A DNA stretch of 60,092 bases from Bacteroidales bacterium. Its GTDB lineage: Bacteria > Bacteroidota > Bacteroidia > Bacteroidales > F082. The notes below the pieces were generated by a model. The model did not search any database and was not told the DNA's origin. It saw only the letters and a list, made by a program, of their open reading frames with translations. Shown here piece after piece: positions 18,363 to 26,193 of the stretch (the first letter of the stretch is position 1; every line of letters starts with the position of its first letter). Location of the stretch: NCBI GenBank assembly GCA_017645275.1, contig JAGCPH010000007.1, positions 1 through 60,092 on the forward strand, read 5' to 3'. The position numbers and the translations under genes are program-made.

Positions 18363-20600
18363 ATGACAAGTCCTATTTTGATAACGGGTCGTGGCGTCGT
18401 CTCGGCGATTGGGCGCAACAAGGCGGAAACATTGGATGCCTTGCTGAATAACCGTTCGGGCGTGGGGCCGCTTGTCTACCTCAAGACGGAACACAAGGAG
18501 TTTCCTGTCGGCGAAGTCAAGATGAGCAACGAAGAGATGCGCAAACACCTGAATATCAACGATAAAGACATCACCACTCGCACCGCGTTGATGGGCATGA
18601 TGGCGTTGGACGAGGCACTAAAAGATGCTCGTCTTACCACAGACATGCTGCCTGAGGTGGGATTTATCTCTGGCACAACAGTCGGCGGCATGGACATGAG
18701 CGAGCAGTATTATCTCGACTACATCAGCAACGACAACCACAAGGAATACATCAAGGTGCATGACTGTGGCAGCTGCTCAGAGATGACTGCCGAGCACTTC
18801 GGAAAGTTTGCATTCATGACCACTCTGTCGACGGCATGTAGCTCTGCGGCCAATGCTATCATATTGGGTGCCAACATGTTACGTCGTGGCGAGGCCGAAA
18901 TCGTGGTGGTCGGAGGTAGCGAATGCATCACTAAGTTCCATCTCAACGGCTTCAACTCGCTGATGATATTGGACACCAAGCCTTGTCGTCCTTTTGACGC
19001 CACAAGAGCTGGCTTGAACCTCGGCGAAGGTGCTGCATACCTCGTTTTGGAGACTGAAGAGAGCGCAAAACGCCGCGGGGTGAAGGCACAAGCGATATTG
19101 TCGGGCTACGGCAACGCCTGCGACGCCTTCCATCAGACAGCATCATCGCCCGACGGCGAAGGAGCCTACAGAGCGATGAAAGAAGCACTGGAACTCGCTG
19201 ATATTCAACCATCTGAGATCGGCTACATCAATGCACACGGGACAGGGACGCCCAACAATGACTTGAGTGAAAGTCATGCGGTGATGCGCCTTTTCGGTGA
19301 TAATGTGCCTCCTATGTCATCGACAAAACCTTTCACAGGCCACACGACAAGCGCTTCAGGCTCGATTGAGGCAGTGTTCTGCATTTTGGCATTGCAACAC
19401 GGTTTCTTGCCAGCGAACTTGAACTGGTCACAGCCGATGGATGACGGCATAGTGCCTGTGCATCAATCAGTTAAGAAAGAACTGAAGCATGTTTTGTGCA
19501 ATGCTTTCGGCTTCGGCGGCAACGACTCGTCGTTGTTGATTTCACGCGCCAAGGTCCCTGCGACTGTCGAAGGGCCGACCCAACACAACGGTACTTCGAC
19601 AAGCTCAGCAACCGTGTACATCCTTTCTGCAAAGCAAATCTCGGTTCAGCAGCCACTGTGCGAAGACTGGATGATGCAACCAATTGAATATCAAGCATAT
19701 TTCAACCGTTCGATAGACCCAAGTTTCAAGGAATACATCTCCCCTATCGAGGCTCGACGCATGGGCAAGATACTGAAACGCGCACTCGCCACTTCGAAAG
19801 AAGCGTTGAAAGCCTCAGGATTGAACAGCGTTGACGCAATAATCACTGGAACAGGCTACGGATGCATTGAAAACACTGAGATTTTCCTCGACGCGCTCTC
19901 AAAAGAAGGCGAACAGATGCTCAGTCCGACCTATTTCATGCAGTCAACACACAACACCATCAGCTCGCTGGTGGCGATTCAGCTAAAAAACCACGGCTAT
20001 AACGTCACTTACGCGCACAAAGGCATCTCGTTCGACAGCGCCTTACAAGACGCATGGTTACAGATGCAGCTCGGAAAGATACACTCAGCCCTCGTCGGCG
20101 GTCACGATGAGATGACCGAGACGTTTTACAACATCCTGAAAAAAGGCGGCGTGATGGGTCAGGACAAGGAGATGTGCGGCGAGGCGGCAGTGTCGGTAGT
20201 TTTAGGCACCGAGAAACATGATTCTCTATGTAAATTGGTGAATTTCAAGATGTTACACAAGCCATCAGCGGAAACACTGAAAGTCATCGCGAAAGATTTT
20301 CAAGCTGATTACATTCTTACAGGCATCAGTGGGAACCACAAGAGCGACGAGGCATATCTGACGGAGTGTAAAGAGCTGTTTGGCAGTTCTATCTTATTGA
20401 AATACAAGCACTTATTTGGCGAAAGCTTCACTTCATCGGGCATCGGACTATATGTGGCGGCGCAGTGCCTGAAAGCTGGCAATATTCCCGCTCATCTGTT
20501 CGTTAACAAAGACGAAATAAAGGGCAAAAAGCCATCTAAGATATTGATTTTCAATCATACTGATGGCAATAACTATTCATTAACACTGTTGGAGGCTTAA
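18363..20600 (+). CDS. Fused ketosynthase and degenerate ketosynthase (KS-CLF type)
   Basis: A 745-residue protein with two KS-fold halves. Residues 1-395 form an intact ketosynthase (Cys159 in STACSSAANA, INAHGTGTPNND, SSTKPFTGH, NAFGFGGNDSSLL). Residues about 420-745 resemble a second KS (TGTGYGCIENTEIFLD, QSTHNTISSLVAIQL), but the active-site Cys appears replaced (AHKGISFDSAL) and the later His motifs are gone (KHLFGESFTSSG). This looks like a condensing enzyme fused to its chain-length factor. The linker (about 397-417) is encoded by an imperfect palindromic repeat at 19553-19613. Aryl polyene systems are known to use a KS/CLF pair; the fusion itself is what the sequence shows. Confidence 0.78.
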   Translation: MTSPILITGRGVVSAIGRNKAETLDALLNNRSGVGPLVYLKTEHKEFPVGEVKMSNEEMRKHLNINDKDITTRTALMGMMALDEALKDARLTTDMLPEVGFISGTTVGGMDMSEQYYLDYISNDNHKEYIKVHDCGSCSEMTAEHFGKFAFMTTLSTACSSAANAIILGANMLRRGEAEIVVVGGSECITKFHLNGFNSLMILDTKPCRPFDATRAGLNLGEGAAYLVLETEESAKRRGVKAQAILSGYGNACDAFHQTASSPDGEGAYRAMKEALELADIQPSEIGYINAHGTGTPNNDLSESHAVMRLFGDNVPPMSSTKPFTGHTTSASGSIEAVFCILALQHGFLPANLNWSQPMDDGIVPVHQSVKKELKHVLCNAFGFGGNDSSLLISRAKVPATVEGPTQHNGTSTSSATVYILSAKQISVQQPLCEDWMMQPIEYQAYFNRSIDPSFKEYISPIEARRMGKILKRALATSKEALKASGLNSVDAIITGTGYGCIENTEIFLDALSKEGEQMLSPTYFMQSTHNTISSLVAIQLKNHGYNVTYAHKGISFDSALQDAWLQMQLGKIHSALVGGHDEMTETFYNILKKGGVMGQDKEMCGEAAVSVVLGTEKHDSLCKLVNFKMLHKPSAETLKVIAKDFQADYILTGISGNHKSDEAYLTECKELFGSSILLKYKHLFGESFTSSGIGLYVAAQCLKAGNIPAHLFVNKDEIKGKKPSKILIFNHTDGNNYSLTLLEA
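19553..19613. repeat. Palindromic repeat embedded in frame in the KS fusion gene
   Basis: Two 24-base arms, 19553-19576 (containing CTGTCGAAGGGCC) and 19590-19613 (containing CTTCGACAAGCTCAG), are imperfect inverted copies, with 15 of 24 positions matching after reverse complement. They surround a 13-base centre. The motif CTGAGC-TGTCGAAG resembles a dispersed bacterial palindromic repeat. It encodes a low-complexity Ser/Thr-rich linker between the two KS halves. Confidence 0.65.
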
Positions 20601-20602
20601 TT

Positions 20603-20956
20603 ATGTGGAGACTGATCGGACTAGTATCGTTACAGACGTTTTTCCTCGCTGGAGGCCAGGTTTTTCTGAAGCTCGCGATGGAGAAACTCCCCAGATTTGA
20701 GTGGACATGGGCATATTTCAAAGCCGTTTTAGTCGACTGGTGGCTGCTTGCATGTGGCATCAGCTTCGGTTTTGCGACGGTCCTATGGCTATACATCCTT
20801 AAAAAGTTTCCGTTCAGTCAGGCCTATCCCCTCACCAGCCTCTCGTTTGTGTTTGGAATGCTCGCTGCATGGCTAGTTTTCGGCGAGGCGGTGCCATTTT
20901 CACGTTGGATAGGCTTGATATTAGTAGTTGCAGGTTGTTTTTTAATTATGAAATAA
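20603..20956 (+). CDS. Small EamA/SMR-like membrane protein
   Basis: A 117-residue protein with four predicted membrane helices: IGLVSLQTFFLAGGQVFL, WWLLACGISFGFATVLWLYIL, YPLTSLSFVFGMLAAWLVF and WIGLILVVAGCFLIMK. The FPFSQAYPLTSLSFVF stretch resembles the end motif of EamA/DMT transporters, and the length matches small multidrug resistance proteins, which work as dimers. It probably helps move a pathway lipid or intermediate across the inner membrane. It lies two bases after the KS fusion and one base before the LolA-like gene. Confidence 0.7.
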   Translation: MWRLIGLVSLQTFFLAGGQVFLKLAMEKLPRFEWTWAYFKAVLVDWWLLACGISFGFATVLWLYILKKFPFSQAYPLTSLSFVFGMLAAWLVFGEAVPFSRWIGLILVVAGCFLIMK

Positions 20957-20957
20957 T

Positions 20958-21551
20958 ATGAAAAAGATTTATCTCATTGTTACTCTGATACTTTCTAGCG
21001 TTTTCGGCTTTGCGCAAACGCAAGACGAAGTGATTTCGATGATTACGCAAAAAGCTGCGTCGATGAAAGAATTCAAAAGCGTTTTTGTACAAGAAAAAAA
21101 TTCGTATTTGTTGGCGAAGCCTGCCGTTTCAGAAGGTGAAATGGAGTATATCGCAAAAACGCAAAATCTTAGTTGGGTGTACACCAAGCCAAATCATTTA
21201 GAGCTTCATTTTGACCATAACGTCATCAAAAAAGTGACTGACGATGGCGAAGAAATTCTCGATGCAAAAAAAGAAAAGATGTATTATGGCATGATGAACA
21301 TCATTGTGGGGTGCGCTTCAGGCAACATCTTATTCGACAAATCGATGTTTAACATTGATATTCAAGAAGATGGCACCTATTGGAAAGTTGAGATGACGCC
21401 TAAGAAACGCGACATGAAACGTATGTTCAGCAAGCTTACCTTTTTCTTCGGATTAGACGACAAAATCATCGATAAGGTAGAGTTTACAGAGGTCAACGGT
21501 GATGCCACGACAATACTGTTTTACAACAAAATGTGCCTCTGGGAGGATTGA
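20958..21551 (+). CDS. LolA-like outer-membrane lipoprotein carrier
   Basis: A 197-residue periplasmic protein with a signal peptide (MKKIYLIVTLILSSVFGFA) and a LolA-type half-barrel. FKSVFVQEKNSYLLAKPAVSEGEMEY and LSWVYTKPNHLELHFD follow the family pattern of a strand-rich body with hydrophobic pocket. LolA-like proteins are regular members of aryl polyene clusters, where they are thought to carry the lipid product towards the outer membrane. The next gene starts three bases after its stop, and its ribosome site (GGGAGG) lies in the end of this gene. Confidence 0.8.
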   Translation: MKKIYLIVTLILSSVFGFAQTQDEVISMITQKAASMKEFKSVFVQEKNSYLLAKPAVSEGEMEYIAKTQNLSWVYTKPNHLELHFDHNVIKKVTDDGEEILDAKKEKMYYGMMNIIVGCASGNILFDKSMFNIDIQEDGTYWKVEMTPKKRDMKRMFSKLTFFFGLDDKIIDKVEFTEVNGDATTILFYNKMCLWED

Positions 21552-21553
21552 CC

Positions 21554-21931
21554 ATGAGATTGACTGACGATTTCTTCATTTTTGAGGCTTTTCGCGAAAC
21601 TGAAAACGGTTTTGAGGCTGATTTGCGTACCAATCCAGAACATTTCATCTACAAGGCTCACTTTCCTGGAAACCCAATAACGCCAGGTGTTTGCATCATT
21701 AAGACAGCTGGAGAACTGCTAGAGCAAAAATTAGACCGCAAGCTCTTTCTCAAGACAGTGAAAAACGTCAAATTTCTGTCAGTCATCATTCCTGAAGAAA
21801 AGAAAAAGATAAAATACAGCTTTTCAAATATTGTCGAGGACGAAAACAGTTGTAAAGTACAGGTTGTCGTCAGCGACGATGCCATTGTTTATGCCAAAAT
21901 CTCATTGATTTTCAGTTATGTACGACTCTAA
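21554..21931 (+). CDS. 3-hydroxyacyl-ACP dehydratase (FabZ/ApeI-like)
   Basis: A 125-residue hotdog dehydratase with the catalytic block KAHFPGNPITPGVCIIKTAGELL; His36 is the predicted catalytic base. The usual Glu of FabZ in the helix is replaced (IIKTAGE), but a Glu follows a few residues later. It probably makes the double bonds of the polyene by dehydrating beta-hydroxyacyl-ACP. The ATG at 21554 follows GGGAGGATTG and is preferred to the upstream in-frame ATG at 21533. It overlaps the glycosyltransferase gene by 14 bases. Confidence 0.78.
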   Translation: MRLTDDFFIFEAFRETENGFEADLRTNPEHFIYKAHFPGNPITPGVCIIKTAGELLEQKLDRKLFLKTVKNVKFLSVIIPEEKKKIKYSFSNIVEDENSCKVQVVVSDDAIVYAKISLIFSYVRL

Positions 21932-22670
21932 GACATCAAAGATCTGCGTGGTGATGCCGACTTACAACAACGACGGCACATTGCGTGATGTTGTGGAACG
22001 CGTTTTGAAGTTCTGCAATGATGTCATTGTCGTAAACGACGGATGTACAGACACTTCCGACGAAATTTTAGCTTCATTTGGTGAAAAAATCACCGTTGTG
22101 GATTATGGCAGAAACCGTGGCAAAGGCTATGCGTTAAAAAAAGGCTTCGAAAAAGCCATAGAACTAGGCTTTGACTTTGTCATAACCCTTGACTCCGACG
22201 GACAACATTATCCAGAAGATATTCCTTTGTTTATCAATGCATTAGAGCAGCATCCATATGCTTTGATCATAGGAAGTCGTAACCTTAACGAAGAAAACAT
22301 GCCTGGCAAAAACACTTTTGCAAACAAGTTTTCAAACTTTTGGTTTAAGATTCAAACGGGGGTCAATCTGCCAGACACGCAGACTGGCTATCGTCTGTAT
22401 CCCTTGAAAAACCTGCCAAATCTGAATCTTTTGACATCGCGATACGAGGCAGAACTCGAACTGCTGGTAGGTGCCGCTTGGCGAGGTGTCGACTTGATAC
22501 CTATTAAAATAAATGTGTTTTATCCGAAAGCAGAAGAACGCGTCACACACTTCCGTCCATTTTGGGACTTCTTGAGAATCAGCGTGTTAAACACGTTTTT
22601 GTGCATTTTAGCGGTGTTTTACGGATTGCCTTCAAGGCTAATCAGAAGAGCAAGGAGGCAACATGACTAA
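21918..22670 (+). CDS. Family 2 glycosyltransferase (DPM-like)
   Basis: A 250-residue GT-A glycosyltransferase. It begins ICVVMPTYNNDGTL, has VIVVNDGCTDTSDE, GRNRGKGYALKKGFE and the TLDSDGQH (DxD-type) metal site, and shows the SRYEAELELL block near residue 175 that is common in dolichol-phosphate-mannose synthase-like enzymes. The C-terminal helix FLCILAVFYGLPSRLIRR may touch the membrane. It might glycosylate the polyene lipid or a carrier. It overlaps the dehydratase gene by 14 bases and the exporter gene by 8, so translation is coupled. Confidence 0.8.
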   Translation: MYDSKTSKICVVMPTYNNDGTLRDVVERVLKFCNDVIVVNDGCTDTSDEILASFGEKITVVDYGRNRGKGYALKKGFEKAIELGFDFVITLDSDGQHYPEDIPLFINALEQHPYALIIGSRNLNEENMPGKNTFANKFSNFWFKIQTGVNLPDTQTGYRLYPLKNLPNLNLLTSRYEAELELLVGAAWRGVDLIPIKINVFYPKAEERVTHFRPFWDFLRISVLNTFLCILAVFYGLPSRLIRRARRQHD

Positions 22671-25600
22671 GTTTTTCCTTAAACTATACGATTTTCTATC
22701 TAAAAGAAAGGCTTTTTCAGCAGTTATATTGCTGATAATCATAGTTTTATGCGTATTTTCGGCATTAAGACTAGACTACAAGGAAAACATCGCCGATTTT
22801 CTGCCTACAGACCCTGAGAAGGAGCGGTACACCTCGGTTTACGACGATTTGAGCAACCAAGGACAGATCACAGTTATCTTTTTTGGCGACGATATGGACG
22901 ATATCATTGATGCCATGGATGACTTTGAATCTAATTGGCACAAACTCGATACAACATTGTTGGTCAATGACTTACGCTGTAAAATCGACGACAGATTGGT
23001 CTTCGATGCCATCGATTTCATCAGGGAAAACCAGGCTTTGTTTTTGACTGACGACGATTACAGGCGCATGGATTCGTTGCTTGCCGAGCCTGATTATGTG
23101 GCAACCTGCATGCGAAACATAAAGCGAATATTGGCATTTCCTACGGCAAGCTTTGTTGTTGAAGGCATACAGGCCGACCCACTGAATCTGTATTCCCCTA
23201 CTCTTCAACGACTTACGGCATTGAATGCCACAGAAGGCTATCGTGTGGAGGACGATTATCTCTTCAATGAGGCTGGCGACAAGGCTTTTGCGTTCTTCTC
23301 TTCACCCTTCTCAGGGAATGACACCAAAAACAATGCGATTTTAGTCACTTTGATGGATAATGTCATCAAAACGACGTCAGATTGCCATCAAAATGTGAAG
23401 ATTTCGGCTGTCGGAGCGCCCACTATTGCGGTCACCAATGCGCAACAGGTTAAAAAAGACAGTTTCCTGTCCATATCACTCGCTATAGTGTTGATTTTCA
23501 GCATTTTGATGTTTACGATGGCACGCAAACGCAACCTGATTTGGCTTGGTATCTCCATCCTTTTCGGCTGGATATTCGCCTTAGCGGTGATTGCGTTGTT
23601 CAAGACCAGCATCTCCATCATCGTGGTTGGCATAGGCTCAGTGATTGTTGGCATTGCCGTGAATTACCCCCTGCATTATCTCGACCATATCAAACAAGAA
23701 CCAAACAAACGCGAAGCGTTGAAAGACGTGATACAGCCTCTGGTTATCGGCAACATCACCACTGTGGCGGCCTTTGCATGTCTGATCTTCGTGAAAGCCG
23801 AGGCCATGCACGACTTGGGACTCTTTGGCGCACTTATGCTTGTCGGCACTATACTTTTTGTGATGGTGTTTTTGCCTCTGTTTGCAGTCTCTCCAAAGAA
23901 AACTCACAAACTTTTCGTTGACAGCGGCAAGGAACCATCCGAAAAATGGCGTAAAATCAAGCTGTATGCTTTCTGGCCTTTGGTCATTATCACATTGATA
24001 CTCAGTTACTTCAGTCAAAACACATCGTTCGATTCCGACTTACACAACATCAACTACATGACGGAACAGCAGAAAGAAGATCTGGCTGTCTTGAGCGAGT
24101 CTCTGAATAATGATGACGAGATGGATTTGATTTATGTGGTTTCGGAAGGCGCTGATTTTCAAGAGGTTTTGAGACAAAATGAGATATTATTAGAGACTTT
24201 TGAAAATTCAGATAACTCAATAAAGATCTCAGGACCTAACGGTTTGCTTCCATCAATCGAAAAACAGCAGCAATCACTTGAAAAATGGGCTGATTTCTGG
24301 CAGAGACACTCAGAAATAGCGAAAACTGTTGAAAACGAGGCAATCAAAGCAGGATTTACAGCAAATGCCTTCGCTACATTTTCACAAAACATTGACAAAC
24401 AATATGTTACAAAGTCGGCAGACGAAATGGAGGCTTTGTCGGAGTTATGTAAGACTTACACTTTAAAGCATGACAATCTAACGAGGCTTGTGAACTTTGT
24501 GCGGGTGCCAGCCAATGAGTCGGAATCGGTGAAACGACAGATAAGAGATATGATTGGCCCTTCGACAGGCACAGGGACCGTGTATGCGTTCAGTATCAAC
24601 GATGTGGGTAGTAATCTCGTGAATGCACTTTCCGATGACTTCGACTACATTCTGTATGTCTGCAGCATAGTGGTTTTCTTCTTCCTCTGTCTCTCTTTTG
24701 GCCGCTTGGAGTTGTCACTGCTGGCGTTCCTGCCACTCACCATCGGATGGGCTTGGATATTGGGAATCATGGACTTAACCGGATTACAGTTCAACATAGT
24801 TAACATCATCTTGGCGACGTTCATCTTCGGTCAGGGCGACGACTACACCATATTTATCACTGAAGGATTGCTTTACGAATACGCTTACGGCAAAAAAATG
24901 CTGAAAAATTACCGTAACAGTGTGATTTTGTCAGGAATTCTGATGTTTATCGGCATCGGGACGCTCATTTTTGCCAAACATCCGGCGATGAAATCCCTTG
25001 CAGAGGTGGCAATCATCGGCATGGCGACAGTAGTGTTCATGGCATGTTACCTCCCTCCAATCGTTTTTGGCTGGCTCACAAAGAAAACAGGCAAGTTACG
25101 CGAGGTGCCGCTAACACTGAAACGTATCGTCTACACCACCTTGATGCTGATTGTCTTTTTCATCGCGGCATTTGTCATCGTCACTCCTTTGACATTGATT
25201 TACATTGTGTTATGGCCTCCGACCAAGAAAAAACGCTATCGTTACCATCAGATGATTTGCGGTTTCATGCGTATTGCCTTGAAGCTGCTGCCAGGCATCA
25301 AATACCATCTTGAAAACAAGTATGGCGAGACCTTCGACAGGCCATCTGTCATCATCGCAAACCATCAGTCGCATCTCGACTTATTGTGTGTCATGATGTT
25401 GAATCCAAAGGTGGTGCTTCTGACAACCGACTGGGTTTGGCGTAACCCTATTTACGGTGTCATCATCCGTTTTGCGGAGTTTTACCCCGTTTCTGACGGC
25501 TACGACAAGAATGTGGAACGCTTGCAAAGCCTTGTAAAACGTGGTTATTCCGTAGTCGTCTTCCCAGAAGGCACAAGATCGGTGACAGGCGATATCATAC

Positions 25601-26193
25601 ATTTCCACAAGGGTGCATTCCAGCTGGCACAAGCGTTGAATATCGACATTTTGCCCATATTCATCCATGGTGTGCACGACGTAATGCCTAAGAACGACTT
25701 CGTCTTGCGCGAGGGTCAGATTCATGTGGAGATAGGCAAACGCGTGCCTGCCGAAGAAGCGAGAAACATGGATACGCGCGCTCTCACATCGTATTTCCAC
25801 GAGTTCTATATCACTCATTATGAAGAACTTAGAAAGAAATATGAGGACACAGAATACGTCTTGCCTTATGTCAGATACAAATACATTTACAAAGGCAACG
25901 AGGTGGAACGTACAGTAAGAGCCAATCTGAAGAAGGTCAAGGAACGCGCCAAAGAGATTAACGCATTGAATTACAATAAGATAATCATCACAAACAGCGG
26001 TTACGGAGAACTTGCGTGGGTGTTTGCAATGGTGCATCGCGACACCATAGTTTACGCTTTCGAGGCCGACGAAGACAAATATATGATTGCCTCACATTGC
26101 ACCAACATCCCAGACAATCTGTTCTTCGTAAAAGATGAAAACTGCTTGCCAAAATACGAATATATAATTGATTATCAGTCATTTATAAGATGA
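22663..26193 (+). CDS. MMPL/RND exporter fused to a PlsC-like acyltransferase
   Basis: A 1176-residue fusion. Residues 1-870 form an RND/MMPL transporter: an initial helix (about 17-36), a large periplasmic loop, a helix bundle near 265-410, a second loop, and a helix bundle near 650-860, with the GQGDDYTIFITEG motif in the second half. Residues about 890-1060 form a PlsC-type acyltransferase (NHQSHLD near 900, then FPEGTRS). The last 110 residues form a further small alpha/beta domain (NKIIITNSGYGELAW, VYAFEADEDKY) that I cannot name. It probably acylates and exports the polyene lipid. Its stop overlaps the next start by four bases. Confidence 0.83.
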   Translation: MTKFFLKLYDFLSKRKAFSAVILLIIIVLCVFSALRLDYKENIADFLPTDPEKERYTSVYDDLSNQGQITVIFFGDDMDDIIDAMDDFESNWHKLDTTLLVNDLRCKIDDRLVFDAIDFIRENQALFLTDDDYRRMDSLLAEPDYVATCMRNIKRILAFPTASFVVEGIQADPLNLYSPTLQRLTALNATEGYRVEDDYLFNEAGDKAFAFFSSPFSGNDTKNNAILVTLMDNVIKTTSDCHQNVKISAVGAPTIAVTNAQQVKKDSFLSISLAIVLIFSILMFTMARKRNLIWLGISILFGWIFALAVIALFKTSISIIVVGIGSVIVGIAVNYPLHYLDHIKQEPNKREALKDVIQPLVIGNITTVAAFACLIFVKAEAMHDLGLFGALMLVGTILFVMVFLPLFAVSPKKTHKLFVDSGKEPSEKWRKIKLYAFWPLVIITLILSYFSQNTSFDSDLHNINYMTEQQKEDLAVLSESLNNDDEMDLIYVVSEGADFQEVLRQNEILLETFENSDNSIKISGPNGLLPSIEKQQQSLEKWADFWQRHSEIAKTVENEAIKAGFTANAFATFSQNIDKQYVTKSADEMEALSELCKTYTLKHDNLTRLVNFVRVPANESESVKRQIRDMIGPSTGTGTVYAFSINDVGSNLVNALSDDFDYILYVCSIVVFFFLCLSFGRLELSLLAFLPLTIGWAWILGIMDLTGLQFNIVNIILATFIFGQGDDYTIFITEGLLYEYAYGKKMLKNYRNSVILSGILMFIGIGTLIFAKHPAMKSLAEVAIIGMATVVFMACYLPPIVFGWLTKKTGKLREVPLTLKRIVYTTLMLIVFFIAAFVIVTPLTLIYIVLWPPTKKKRYRYHQMICGFMRIALKLLPGIKYHLENKYGETFDRPSVIIANHQSHLDLLCVMMLNPKVVLLTTDWVWRNPIYGVIIRFAEFYPVSDGYDKNVERLQSLVKRGYSVVVFPEGTRSVTGDIIHFHKGAFQLAQALNIDILPIFIHGVHDVMPKNDFVLREGQIHVEIGKRVPAEEARNMDTRALTSYFHEFYITHYEELRKKYEDTEYVLPYVRYKYIYKGNEVERTVRANLKKVKERAKEINALNYNKIIITNSGYGELAWVFAMVHRDTIVYAFEADEDKYMIASHCTNIPDNLFFVKDENCLPKYEYIIDYQSFIR

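Noticed and set aside
25381-26037. 218-codon minus-strand frame opposite the exporter gene
   Set aside because: It is a shadow of the acyltransferase and C-terminal region of the exporter, with no independent support.
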